Positions 11,206 to 49,599 of a stretch of 64,000 bases of DNA are shown here, piece by piece. Position 1 is the stretch's first letter. Every line of letters begins with the position of its first letter. This stretch comes from Antedon mediterranea (taxonomy: Eukaryota > Echinodermata > Crinoidea > Comatulida > Antedonidae), in contig NC_092676.1 in assembly GCF_964355755.1 (NCBI RefSeq), positions 11,330,288 to 11,394,287 on the forward strand. The letters run 5' to 3'. The notes under the pieces were generated by a model, which was not told the origin of the DNA, searched no databases, and saw nothing but the letters and a program-made list of their open reading frames with translations. The position numbers and the translations under genes were made by a program.

Positions 11206-12115
11206 CCTTTTGTCACGAACGAGAGGCCCATTTCTTATCGTTTATGGTATTGTTTGTAGCTAGCCCATGCAGTGTATGTTTTTTATACCTTTTAAAATAA
11301 TATTATTAAATTAATATTTATATTGTAAGGTAATGGAAATTTTACGTTAAAGGTGTACGTATTAATTATCCCCAATCTTGAAAAATAAAGATTTCAGACT
11401 TTTAAAATAGGCAATTTTGGAGTTTTAATTAAGTTATAGGCCTACAACTAATATTATTGTTTATTATGTGTATATGTAATTTGGAAAATCATAAAAAATA
11501 CATGCAAAGTAAAAAACATTCAATTACGGTACTGACACGACTGCAATAGTACAAATACATTAAATAAAACACATTTTCCAGGAAGCTTATAATTATATGT
11601 GATACTATCATCTTGTCATGAAGATCGGTTTTCTGTATTCCATATTCTTGATTTTATTTTTTTTATTATGGTTTCTGAAATAAATTTTTTTTTTTAAATT
11701 GTTCATTTTAATTCGAAATTTCCACCGGCCAAGATATCAATAATTATTAAATTAACACAATATTAAACGCTTTATAAGCAAGCATGTGTTTCTATACATT
11801 ACAACTTACAAGAATACATGTTACTAATAGGCCTATAATGTATACAATTTTTCAAATGTTACACTTAAAAACCTGAAGACAATTGTAATTTTCTTGATAA
11901 AAACATCTGTTAGTGTTACTTCTGTACATATAATTCCTAACCTACTAGTACCTACTGCTGTACTTCATTATTAAAATAAAAAATAGTACTGTAGATGGAA
12001 ATGTACTACATTGAATTTGAAGCACACGTACGTAGGGCTAGGCTAGCTAGGCCTTGCTTGTGACGACCAACAAAGTGCTGCTGCTGTATGTGTGTTACTG
12101 TTTGTGAATCTGATG

Positions 12116-12906
12116 CAGGCCCGTAGCCAGGGGGGTTTTTATGGTTCGGGCGAACCCCCCTTTACAGCGAACCCCCCTTAACCAACTGCGAACCCCCATC
12201 CCCGACATGCCCAATACCTCACCCTCATCTCCAAAAATCCTCCAAATACGTGCCCACCACAGTACAAAAAGTTGTTTGTAAATTGAAAAATTCGTAAACT
12301 TGTTCGTGAACCTTCTTCTCTGTATGAGCGTCAACTAGTGATACGTGTCTGTAAATTTCTAAAAGCTGCAAATGAATTGCCGATTTTAACCTAAAAAATA
12401 AATGTTTGGTCCCTGCATGTAACATGATATTGACGCGTCTCATAGCGAGCTGGCGCACGAACGATTCGTACAAAGGACACCGCCAGACAAACTGCGTACC
12501 TATAATTGTTTAGATCACTGGCAGTCAGGCAGCATGCATAAAGTATATAGCCTTCCGACGTACATCAGTATTTATGTGTGACTATGAAGTATAATGTATC
12601 ATAGAGGATTATAGTGAATATTAATATTTTACACTATAATAATATCTATGGTATCAAGTACTGTAGTTCACATTATGGCATCCGATTATTTTTTTCTAGA
12701 CCACCAGCCGATACGTACTAAAATGTATCAATATCACCTATTTACATATTTATATTCCTCAACAAATTTCTGTAAATAAATATTATAGATAGAGCTAGCA
12801 AATAGCATTTGCCTTCGCCCAGTTTGCTTTTTTCGGGGCTGCTCCTAGATATATTCAAATATTTAGTGTCCGAACCCCCCCTTGACAGATCCTGGCTACG
12901 GCCCTA
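12116..12906. mobile_element. Third-level nested element with GTAGCCAGG-type termini
   Basis: The left end CAGGCCCGTAGCCAGG (12116) matches the inverted right end CCTGGCTACGGCCCTA (12891-12906). Both ends continue into C-rich/G-rich tracts (CGAACCCCCC). TGATG stands on both sides (12111-12115, 12907-12911), consistent with a short target duplication. Such termini are often found on hAT-like elements, but the 5-bp duplication does not prove this. It sits inside element B. No intact gene is inside. Confidence 0.6.
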
Positions 12907-15364
12907 TGATGGTACATACATTGGTTTGTGGCTGCCTATACAGTATTATATTATTAAAATTCTAGGCCTATTATTATTATTACAATGACGTTCAGTACTA
13001 CTATTTTTACAGTGAGTATAGTATTAGCCTCTAGTATGTATAAATCTGTCACTCGTGCAAAAAACTGCTCACGTTTTGTCTTGTGGTTGCTGTCACGCAT
13101 CAGTGAGCATCGGTGGCTTACCGAAGAGTCGATTGAGTCCGAAACGAACCGATGGAGGAACTCTCGTACGGAAAAAAAAATCGCTTCCGGCAAGCGGATT
13201 ACCCAGTAGGCAATGCGGCACGCCACCAAATCAATGTAAACAAATAAGATTTACATCTACGCGATAAATAGTACGACTTTATTTTATCTTTCGCGTCAAA
13301 ATGAAAGAACATCTATATAAAATTCGATTATATAAATTTACTCCATTTGATATTACAATTACATATGCGTATATCACTGTCCAACCTCAAACGGCTACAG
13401 AATAAACACTGACTGTATGGAGGACGAATTTTGTAGGCAGTCGGTTGAGGCATAGTTATAAATAGTGTCGCGGGGCGCAGCGCGATGCTACGCACTTCAC
13501 GCCCAAGGTCGGCCGCGGTTGGCCTAGGCTGGGATGATGGCTTAGTTTATGTGCGAGAGAAGCATTTTTTGGAGATGAATTGTAATAATTGCCAAATATA
13601 TTGTCCAAAACTGTCTTTTTAATTTTTTTTTTTTAAATTGATAGGCAGGGGGATGTTCTTTCCCCTGTTTGGACCTCTCTTTCTATTTTGTGTGCTTCAG
13701 GCCTACAAATACAAAGTTCTTTCATTGCAAGGGGAATTTTACTCCGATCTGCCACAATACAACTGTAGTATACTGTACATACATTACTAGATACAAAAAC
13801 AATTGTTACATTTTTTTAATTTCAAAAAAGTAAAAGTATTAAATATTAATTTTAAAAATTCATAATCATAATTTGTTCTTTTCAACCCACTTTTATTAGC
13901 TCAACTTTCAATATTACAGACAGGATTAAAATGCAATAAAAATACTGAAAAATCTCACTTTATACAATATTAATAAATAAAGATGGAATAATTAAATACA
14001 CTCAATAAATAAATTACGAATGTATGGTTTTAGCCTTCTTAGATACAAGGAAAATTCTATTATTTTGATTTCTTGTATTACAAAAGAAGCCAATAGGCCT
14101 AAACAACAGTACTGATAATAACTGAATTCTGGTTATTTCCTTTCACTTTAAAGTATGAGGTGTGTGAAAATAGTGATTTTATTTGTAATCCCATAGGATA
14201 CTGCTCCTTTTCAAGAATCAAAAATATAAACTATTATTAGTATTACTATTAAAATATAATTGTCCATCAGTTCTGGCCTTTGTATTTAATTCTTGTGTAA
14301 AATACCACTTTGCACTCAATCATCTATCTTCTCAATTTTACAGTATGATGACAGACATATATCTTTCTGAAATAGGGAAAAATATATCATTAAATTATTT
14401 GGTCACTTTTCGAACTGTTACATAATCATTTGATTACTTATTATAGTATTTTAAAATACTATACATTTTTAAATTCAAAACAAAAGTCAATATACTATTT
14501 ATTAATATTGTAAGTATTCAAAAATGTTTACATTAATTAACTAAATATTTTTCAAATAAAGATGAAGAACAAAATAAATATGAGGATCAAATTTAAATTT
14601 AAATTTATTAAATAAAACAAACAAACAATAACATCCTCACGATTTTTTATTTCATTACATTTAATTATTTCTGTTAATGTTATTATTAATAAAACGCTAT
14701 ATTGTCTTGTACATTTTTATTAAAAACTCCTAATTCCCGAACAGCTTCAGTTTTTTCCTTAATCTTCCATCCATCCAAGCCTTGTTTGATCCATCTATCA
14801 AGACGCCAATCAATATATCATTCATCCTCCCAGACTTTTTTTTTATTAATCATACTAACTAAACTAGGCCTAGTATTCGGCATTAAATATGCCTAGGCCT
14901 ACTACTATCTAGGCCCTAAATCAGATTGCGCAGAAACGCCTGCCTGAACTAAATTTAAACAACAATTTAATAATTTTGTTAATGTTTACTAACAAAAAAA
15001 TATATATTCTAAAAACTTACCATTACAATTTACCAAATACAACACGAGAAAACTTCCCGAACAAACAATAACACGTCACACGTGGATGTGGTTCAATGGT
15101 TTATTATACACTTCCGGGGTATGTGATCGCGTAACTTGCTTGCCGGAATGGCTGCCCATGGAATTTCACTCATGCGCAGTGTATAAGAGATAGGACTTCC
15201 CTATCTTGCGCCACTTCGTGGCGCTATAGTATCTTTGGTCAAAACACAGTGAAGTTTTTTATAAAATTAAATATAATTATTGTTATCGTTGCGTTGCGTA
15301 TCGTTCTCACGTACGCAGCAGATAGGCTCAACACAGGCGTAGTAGTGCGTACTGCGTATAGTAG

Positions 15365-15569
15365 GGCATATCTGATTGGTCGATTGCAGCCGCCATCTTG
15401 TTGGTTCCCTCTCTCCATGGAGAATCACTTTTTGAACTGCTATAACATTGTTCATTGCGATCTAGCCTTCGGCTTACAGCTCACTGGTGGCTGACGATGT
15501 TCATTCTCTTCCCCACCAATTAACCACCACCAAAGATTGTATAGCGCCGCTATATAAATATAATCTTTG
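15365..15569 (+). promoter_or_regulatory. Probable MEAF6 promoter region with ATTGG, YY1-like site and TATA-bearing hairpin
   Basis: Upstream of the MEAF6 ATG (15658) are ATTGG (a reverse CCAAT box, about 15375), CCGCCATCTTG (about 15391, the YY1 core often found at transcription starts) and a 40-bp hairpin at 15530-15569. The hairpin starts CCAAAGATTGTATAGCGCC, like the end of element A, and contains TATATAAATA at 15551. Which site sets the start of transcription is not visible; both are plausible. Confidence 0.45.
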
Positions 15570-15657
15570 TTCCAACCACCAACGGCCATCATTTTTATTT
15601 GTTGTTTTGTGAAGTTTTTCTTTTTTTAGTCATTTTCGTTGGTTAAAGTGTAACATA

Positions 15658-42093
<26,436 letters not shown>

Positions 42094-42633
42094 AGTTTGA
42101 ATTATGGGACAGTACATGCAGCATACATACTGTTGAAGTACTTTCTACCGCACCATTGTTAATGCGACCCTCTGTCATAGCTTATATAAGTAATGTTGAG
42201 CAGTGAATTGCCTTTTCAACAAGACTAAAAAAAGTGAGAGAATGCATTATTGTTTGATATTTAATGTGGTATATTATTATTGTTTGAACATCTTTAAAAA
42301 CAAAAGTTGATGTGGAGAACAAAAAACTGTTGCTCTGTGTAAATGCTTGTTTCTGCACACAAATATGTATTTGGGATTAAGATATGCTGGTCCTGGTTAA
42401 CAATCGCAATTCAACTAGTTAGTTCCTGGGGAATAGCCTCAGTGTGATCCATGATTGGAAATTATATAGTGCACATTATTTGCAACATCATAGCCAGTGA
42501 ACTTTCACAAATTGCATTATGATTGATACAATAACACATTACAATAGGTGAACTTCAAAATTATTATGGTATTTTAAAATCACAAGTTGTATAATAATAA
42601 TAATATAGGTGAATGAATATGAATTTTGTAACT

Positions 42634-42639
42634 AATAAA
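42634..42639 (+). terminator. Possible MEAF6 poly(A) signal
   Basis: AATAAA about 540 bases after the MEAF6 stop codon. Another AATAAA lies near 44979. The 3' end cannot be fixed from sequence alone. Confidence 0.35.
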
Positions 42640-42720
42640 AACTGTCAATACAATACAGTAAACAGGTCAGTTCAATAAGTTTGTATTTATTTTTTGTAAT
42701 ATAAACAAAATACTCTTACG

Positions 42721-43510
42721 CCCGTATTCTTAAACCGGACTTTAGTCGTAGTTCGAGCTAAAACTTTAAAAATTACGTCATTTTAATTCATAAAACTAAA
42801 TCGGCGATTAAATCAGGTCAACCTCGACTAAATCGAGACGGATTTTGATAGATTTTTTTAGTCCTTGAGGGGGCAGGATAAATCGCCGACTAAGTAGTAT
42901 TTAAACGAGGTTTATAAAAAATGTTCAGTCATTGAGTTGTTATATTGGCCAGATATTAAAGAATGAAATATCTATTTTTATATTAACTTAATTAAATATA
43001 CATTGGTATATGTTATAATAATGCAAATCATGTTTATTTACAACCGTATACAAATTACATTAATTATTTTCTTCCCGCAAGTCTGACTTAAACTGCGTCA
43101 CGCCATAGCGACAATGGGAGATGCGGAAATTCACCATGCGATGGAATGTTTAGGGGCCTAGCGCTTGTTATGGTTTCTACACATATTTTGAAGATTTTGT
43201 TTGTTGTTAATCAAAAGTACTTCACTTGTAAATTAATACTGATCTTGTTCTAATATTATAATTGACAATTACAATTATTTTTCATGTATATGTCCTGATG
43301 CGTGGAAAGTGATAACAATGCACAAAATTTCGTCTGCTCCTCAAATACTCTCTTGTTATTGGCCAATATATAGCCTTTGTTACCCAGACTAAAAGCTCGA
43401 CTTCATTAAGTCGAACTGCAAACTTCAACTACTTCTTTTATGAATCGAATTTGAAGTAATGGCTCGAACTAGGACTTTTTCAAGTTGAACTACGACTAAA
43501 GTTCGGGCAT
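42721..43510. mobile_element. MITE-like element with ACTTTAGTCGTAGTTC inverted ends
   Basis: The left end (GCCCG, 13 extra bases, then ACTTTAGTCGTAGTTC) and the right end (GAACTACGACTAAAGTTCGGGC at about 43485-43508) are inverted copies apart from that insertion. The interior repeats related AACTTCGACT-like strings. No coding sequence or clear target duplication. Confidence 0.55.
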
Positions 43511-45625
43511 TATTATATAAAAAAAGTAATGTTTAAAGCATAGAGAAATAAGTTTATTATTATTACATGGTTAAAGCTATTTTAATAACTGATAATAAAC
43601 ATGTTTTTATCCTTGATTGCACTCATTGTTTATATTGTCTAGTTTCTGTTGGTGATAAACCAAAAAAGCACATGCAATTACCTCTTTCAATTCAAAGCCA
43701 TTCTCATATACATGCTTATATATGCTTATATATGTTGGAAATTTAATTACAGTATAAAATTTGGTTTAAACAAAGTGACCCTAAATATATTATAAATCAC
43801 TAGAGCACCTTTAATAGATTGCTTGGATTTATACAGTATAATCAGGGAGTTGTTACTCCCTGGTACAATCTAATACAGATAAACTCTTTGGTTTTAACTA
43901 TTTTCTTTTACCTAGTTCTAATACAGTAGAATTATGATGTTTAAATGGATGCTGAATGACAATGATTAAAAGTATAAACAAGCAAAATGAATGATCACTG
44001 CAACAACCAGTCAATTTGCAGGCATCCTTGGATGTATCTATAAAACAAGCATAATATGGAATGTGGGACTATTCAGTATTCTGTACAAAAAAAAAAATTT
44101 AGATACCAAAATTTCTTTTTATCAATTTTACAAGAATTTGCATTTTTATTGTTCCTTTATTTGCATATCATAAGAATTATTAAAATCAACTAGTCTGTGA
44201 GCTGATAAAAAGGGTCAATAAAAGTTGATTATTGTAGTTAACAATTTCTATTGGCTTCATTTCATTCATTAATGGCTTCATTTAGTTGTTTTTATAATCT
44301 AAAGGTTGCAGCTTAATATTTGCTACTGTTTTTGTCAAGTTGATAAAATTGCCACATGGATACCAGTTTATAACTGCAATCAATTGGGATCTTAAAACCA
44401 TTTTAAAGATATTTCTGCTGGTAAGAAAAAAACATTGTTTTTAAACATTACTCCTGCTCATTAGAAATGAGGCCCAAATGCATTCTACAACACAAATGGA
44501 AACCAGCCGTTTGTGTGCAAGACATTTGTGTAAGTTATTTTATTGTTTTTAGGTATTCTATAGGCTTCATCTTATTTCTTTTATTTGCCAGATGATTCTT
44601 GTCACTGCCAGAATTGTTTCTTATATTATAGAGGCACCACACATTCACAACACTGAATCAACCTGAAAAGCATTGTAGAAGATACATATTACTGAATTTA
44701 TTAATTGAAAATATTAAAAAGTTAAAACTTAATTTATGAAAATATATTATTATTTTAAGAATAATATACAAGAAATATAATATCAGTGGCTGTGGTTTCT
44801 TCGAGGACACAAATGTTTGTAGGCCAGGTTTCAACGAAAAGATTGTGTGTGTGTGTTGCCACACCATTGAAAGCTTGTTTTAATGTTTAAGCTTGATTTG
44901 TATAATGTAATTGTGAATGTTTTGTTTCTGCTATCATAGAAAACAATTTTTCCATGTTCACATTTTTATATATGGAACAAATAAAGATTTAATTTGATTA
45001 TTTTGATCTGTTTAAAAACAGTTTATAGACATCACCACAAAACCTTTGATGCTGTTAAAAAACCACTTGATCGGCTCCAAAGTTTAATGTTTGTTTTTAA
45101 GTGCAATACCAAATACTATTTTATTTATTTTATTCAGTTGACAACCAACATCGATGAAACCGCCACTAACAGGTTGAATCTAAACATAATGAACTACAGT
45201 ATAATAATACATTCAAAAAAGCAACAATAACATAAACAAAGATCGGAACATTATAGAGATTTAACAATTTTACCCTTAAACTATCATAAAATAAATCAAT
45301 ATCCAAACAAGTAACAAGCAACCTATTAAATGTGTTAGGTAACCACTGAAAAATACCTCGTTTTGTGCATTAATTCCTATACTTTATATTACACCTACTT
45401 TCAATAATCCTATGTTTTTATAAAGGTATTATAAAATTCATAACAGCATTTTGTATTATAAAATCAGCTGCACAGATTAATATTTTCCACTAGTAAATTA
45501 ATGCACTTTACATACACTATTAAAACTATTAAAGGAGTATTATCAATTAACTGTTTTATACAATAATTAAATAAAACGTTACAAATGCATTATAAATTAA
45601 AAAACATACAGGTATTAAATTATAC
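43511..45625. other. AT-rich stretch downstream of MEAF6, no gene seen
   Basis: No coding exon or bounded element was recognised. An AATAAA near 44979 could serve a longer MEAF6 3' UTR. Confidence 0.35.
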
Positions 45626-45627
45626 GG

Positions 45628-45662
45628 TATAACCATGGTGTATATTTCCTCCATGGTATAAC
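45628..45662. repeat. TATAACCATGG...CCATGGTATAA hairpin
   Basis: A short inverted repeat related to the one at 11158-11205. Confidence 0.45.
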
Positions 45663-45903
45663 GCACCTAAGTAGATTCTTATTTTTTTCTTATTTTCATT
45701 TAATTACAGGATAGTGGATCACATGATATAAAACAAAATTTCTATTGCACTCTTAATTACGCACGAGTACAGCAATTTCGTTAGCGCATTCATTGTTTCC
45801 ACAGTGACACGTCTCTAATATTAGCCGCTCGCAGTTGGCAAAACGATCGTAGCCTAAAATAATAAATCATTTTGTTTGACAAATCCAAATGAAACTAGAA
45901 TTT

Positions 45904-46860
45904 AATTCGTCACTTTGACGAATTATAGGTGATCAATTTTATCATTTTATTGACATTCATATTTTTTAAACATGCACGTATGTTAACATACAATCGGAAA
46001 ATGTTGATGTATGCCATCCTATTATACGCTTTATAGTGCTGAGTTGTGCCTATTATATGCCATATACAATATGTACAGTATATACTGTACTGTGTATATC
46101 TACAGTGTAGCATAGGTGAAATTACGGGACCCACATCATGTTCTAATTTTTTGGTATGATGGAATTATCAAAATAAACTTGAAGTTGACAATTTCGAAAG
46201 ATAATGAATTGAGCAAATAAATAAAAGAATTGTAAGAGAAATTGGCACGTAGAAGCGCAATGCGCGCTCTTTGAAATTTGCATAACTTTGACGAAAGAGA
46301 TGAAAAAACTACTTTTTAACTTCATCTGGCCATATGTTGACGTCACAACATCCGATAGGCTTGGTTTTTATATGAATTCATATCTACATTTCATCAGCTT
46401 TCATAATAAATTAAAATCATCAAGGTAACCTTCAATTTTGAAGAGCTGTAAGATATTCAAATTTACGGCGAAGGTGAAATTACACGACCTACGTTATTCA
46501 AGTTTTTACGCGTGATGACGTCATCAAAATGAAAACACTGACAACTTATGAGAAAGATAAATAATTAAGCAAGCACACACTGAAATTTGTGCGAAAATCG
46601 AGCTCAAATAGCGGAGATGCGCTCTATTGAATGTGATAACCTACACAAAACGGAAAAAAATCCTAATTTTTAAATTCAAGTGGCCATTTGATGACGTAAT
46701 ACAGTACCATTTTGTACGTCTAATGTGTATATACATTTATATCTACAACTCAATGGCTTCCCGAATAAGTTAAAAAACTTAGGGGTCATCGTGCATTCTG
46801 AAGAGTTATTTTCATTTTAAAAAAGACATATTTTTTACAATTTTCAGAACTTTTGTACAA
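45904..46860 (-). repeat. Inverted, diverged copy of the 3'-end array unit
   Basis: The palindrome AATTCGTCACTTTGACGAATT (45904-45924) corresponds to the AACTCGTCAAAGTGACGAGTT hairpin that closes each unit of the array after 55.2 kb. It is followed by GGTGATCA as at 55215. The rest (GTGGCCATTTGATGACG, GAGATGCGCTCTATTGAATG, GATGACGTCATCA) matches the array units read on the - strand. The copy ends where the palindromic inverted arm begins (46896). Confidence 0.7.
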
Positions 46861-46895
46861 TTAATGTGTGCATTTTGTCATTTGTAATGTGCTCA

Positions 46896-47690
46896 TAGAC
46901 CGGGCGCCCGGAAGATTTATTCATGTGAAAAGATACAAAAGGTTTGATGATGTAGTTTGTGCGTATTAGGGTGAGATGCAATATTCGACATTGCTGCCGG
47001 GTCACAGCCTGTACATAGGGCCTGTGGGGATCATAACATAGGGGGGTAAAAATGCATTTATTCATGTGAAGCGATACAAGGATAAACTTTTTTGGATATC
47101 ATTCGCAGTGGGCTACTAATGATTACATCACCAATGACAGCAACTTTATCCTGTACATAAGATCAGACAGCAGCCCTAAAGGTCCGCAGTTTCCCCCTAT
47201 TCAGCTATATACTCAGCGCGTATGTCGTCTTATGGCGTTCAGCTGAGTTAGAAATACGTGATACGGACTCGGACTGACAATAAATACACAGTAGAATGAT
47301 AAAACAATAAATAAAGAGAGCAGTTGTTTGCTGTACCAAATCATCAAACTCTTAGGAACTCGCCCAAAATGGGTTTATCCATGAAGTATGAATCATTTAA
47401 AAAAAAATGTTGTTTTTTTCACTTTATCCGGTACACAGCAGCTCAAATGCCCGAGGCTCCATTCGTGATCAACAATGTCGATAATACAAACACATTCACG
47501 ATAACGAGTGACTTTTATTTTATAATTGAAATATATCTTTATTTTGGAATAGTAAATAACACAAAAAAAAACACTTAAAATAACCAACAGCAGATTTGTA
47601 TTTTAGGGTAACATTTTGAACAATCATTTTTATATCAAAATCATTATTTCGATCAAAATAATATAATTTAAGAATATTTTTCAGATAAAC
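46896..47690 (-). repeat. Left inverted arm (partner 52397-53330)
   Basis: From TAGACCGGGCGCCCGG to TTTTTCAGATAAAC this 795-bp segment is the inverted copy of 53330-52397. Shared text includes TTTATTCATGTGAA, GTCACAGCCTGTACATAGGG and TCAGTCCGAGT. Both arms end in the palindrome CCGGGCGCCCGG. The frame that starts the Penelope-like ORF in the right arm (MNKSSGRPVY) is also present here on the - strand but soon ends. Confidence 0.8.
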
Positions 47691-48409
47691 CATGGATAAA
47701 AGAATTAGAAGGATATGCATCGACGGCGACATCAAACGATTTTACAACGCGCTTGCCTATACTAAAGCACTGCTGCCAATCAAACATTGAACTCCCGTGT
47801 CTCTAACCGCGGCCCTCTGTAGAACGCTGCGAATCAACTGCTACATTTTTTTAGACCAAAACGTAACCATGTAGAAATCGTATGCGCAGTCTGAATGTTC
47901 TATTGACATGTCTGCGTCGATGATTAATTGACAACAAAAATGTATTGCTGAACAATTCTGTTTTAGTTTCATAACAATCGGACTACGAAAAGTTCACTTT
48001 CTTACGACTGGTAATTTTAAGTAGTTGGTAATATTAATAAAATATGCAATTTTTATATTTGAAGTATCAAATATTTGCCTGCCATCTTCTGTCATTAAAA
48101 ATTGCGTTAATCTATAGAATATTAAATTATGCATTTGACCATGTATGTTGTTAGCGTGTCCGGTGTCCACACACAGAACAATCATGTTTTTAATATATGG
48201 CTAAGCAGTGGTTTCTTCATAAATCTCCTTAATTATCGATGTAATTATATTTAAATTTTAGTGCCTGGTGATTGGCTAGTGGTTATGTCATCCACATCAC
48301 ATCCAATCACCGGGCCTAATTGAATGAAAACATCGATCCTTGATCCGGGATTGGCTGGCTATGTATAGTTGCGATACGTTACCTAGCGGTCGTTTTGAAA
48401 AGTACACGC

Positions 48410-48478
48410 ATGGCAAACTTAATCACGAACAAACGAAGTACGGTACCTATTATTATTCACACAAGAAGTAAGACAACG
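48410..48478 (+). CDS. Possible orphan first coding exon (23 codons)
   Basis: An ATG at 48410 opens 23 codons (MANLITNKRSTVP and on) ending exactly at a strong donor (ACG|GTGAGT, 48478/48479), phase 0. Upstream are three CCAAT-type boxes (GATTGGCTAG, ATCCAATCACC, GGATTGGCTGG; about 48270-48360), as in a promoter. No downstream exon could be joined within the window. It lies between the inverted arms, so it may belong to the element there. Family unknown. Confidence 0.35.
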
Positions 48479-48599
48479 GTGAGTATATACCGTAGATCAT
48501 GATTACACGTTGTATCTACTACACTTAATATTAGCCTAGGCCTACCTAGGCAGTATCAATGTCGGCAAATCATATGGTTTACTAGTAAGCCTAGAAGGC

Positions 48600-48725
48600 C
48601 TAGGCCTAGTCTGGGTTCCAGACGGAGTTTTGTCTTAATATTAGTAAAAAGATAAATATTTTGGCACATATGGCGTTTCATACGTATACTACTTGATTTT
48701 GGATACTCCGTCTGGGGAAACACGC
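48600..48725. repeat. Short hairpin element with CCAGACGGAGT ends
   Basis: GGTTCCAGACGGAGTTTTG (about 48606) faces its imperfect complement ATACTCCGTCTGGGGAAAC (about 48721). A roughly 110-bp palindromic element without coding sequence. Confidence 0.5.
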
Positions 48726-49599
48726 ACAAGTCACGTGGTTTGACATCAAGAATTCTTGGCGCATACGATTATCCGGTTGACTATTTCAGCTGCATGCGAT
48801 TGGCTACTCACTCGTACACCGTTTTAATATTCATATTTCAGAAGTTCAAAGACTCAACAACTAAGATGGTGCGCATGCGCTATGTTACGTTTAGACAACG
48901 TGTACTTGGTACATTGATGAAAGTTTCTGAAGGCTAGAAATGATTTTATATGCCTAGTAGTTTGGTAAACATTTGATGGGATTTTTCCCAAGAACATGAA
49001 AACTCGTCTTGATAAGATAGGCTGCTTCTCCGCAAATCAAACATATCATTTATTACGCGGAGATAATTTGATTTAATTCCCACCCAGACCCTGTCCTGTT
49101 CTGTGTAGTGTGTGGTGTAGCTTTGTTGTGTGCCGGTGGTATGTAGGCCTACTTTATTGGCGTTTTATTTGGCAGGTCATACGTGCGAGTTGAGTAGGAC
49201 CTACGAAAGAGGCATAGGCCTAGGCCAATGACTAAACAATTAATAAAAAAACAACTTGGCAACACGATTTTATCAACAGTCTCGTCTCGTACATTCAGCA
49301 CTGTACGTACTCGATCTTTTCCATTTTGAAACAAGATGATCATTGGTTGATTCGAAATCTATATTTACATACCGCCCGCCCCATATAGCCAAATACGGTA
49401 TGATCACCTACGTCATTCTTATCGGACGTTTGCGGTCTACAAATCGATTTCTATACGCGTTTCACAAGTCTGTATTTTCAGACAAAAATCGCGGTCGCAA
49501 TAAAAACAAATAAATAAAAAAGAAAATACAGACTTGGGGCAAGTCTAGCCTAGGCCTAGTATCCTTGCTGATTTTGTAATTTTACATGTAGGCTGAGAC

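Larger units (their letters stand above)
10847..13184. mobile_element. Nested element B, Mutator-like, with about 100-bp TIRs and 9-bp target duplication
   Basis: The left TIR starts GCGATTTTTTTTTCCGTACG at 10847 and the right TIR ends with its complement at 13184; the inverted match continues for about 100 bases. The 9-bp direct repeat TTCCGGCAA flanks both ends (10838-10846 and 13185-13193). That sequence is part of the TIR of element A, so B jumped into A. A 9-bp duplication with long TIRs is typical of Mutator-like elements (inferred). No transposase is seen; AT-rich filler and one further nested element make up the interior. Confidence 0.75.
10760..15238. mobile_element. Outer DNA element A with CCAAAGAT...GCGCCAC terminal inverted repeats
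   Basis: The left end (10760-10846) and the right end (about 15131-15238) are inverted copies: CCAAAGAT, TATAGCGCCAC, TAGTGGCGCAAGATA or a close variant, then CATGGGCAGCCATTCCGGCAAGC. TCAAAA flanks both sides (10754-10759 and 15239-15244), consistent with a 6-bp target duplication, though a shorter duplication with a longer TIR is also possible. It contains element B, which in turn contains a third element. No transposase was recognised, so it is non-autonomous. The right end lies about 420 bases before the MEAF6 start codon. Confidence 0.75.
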
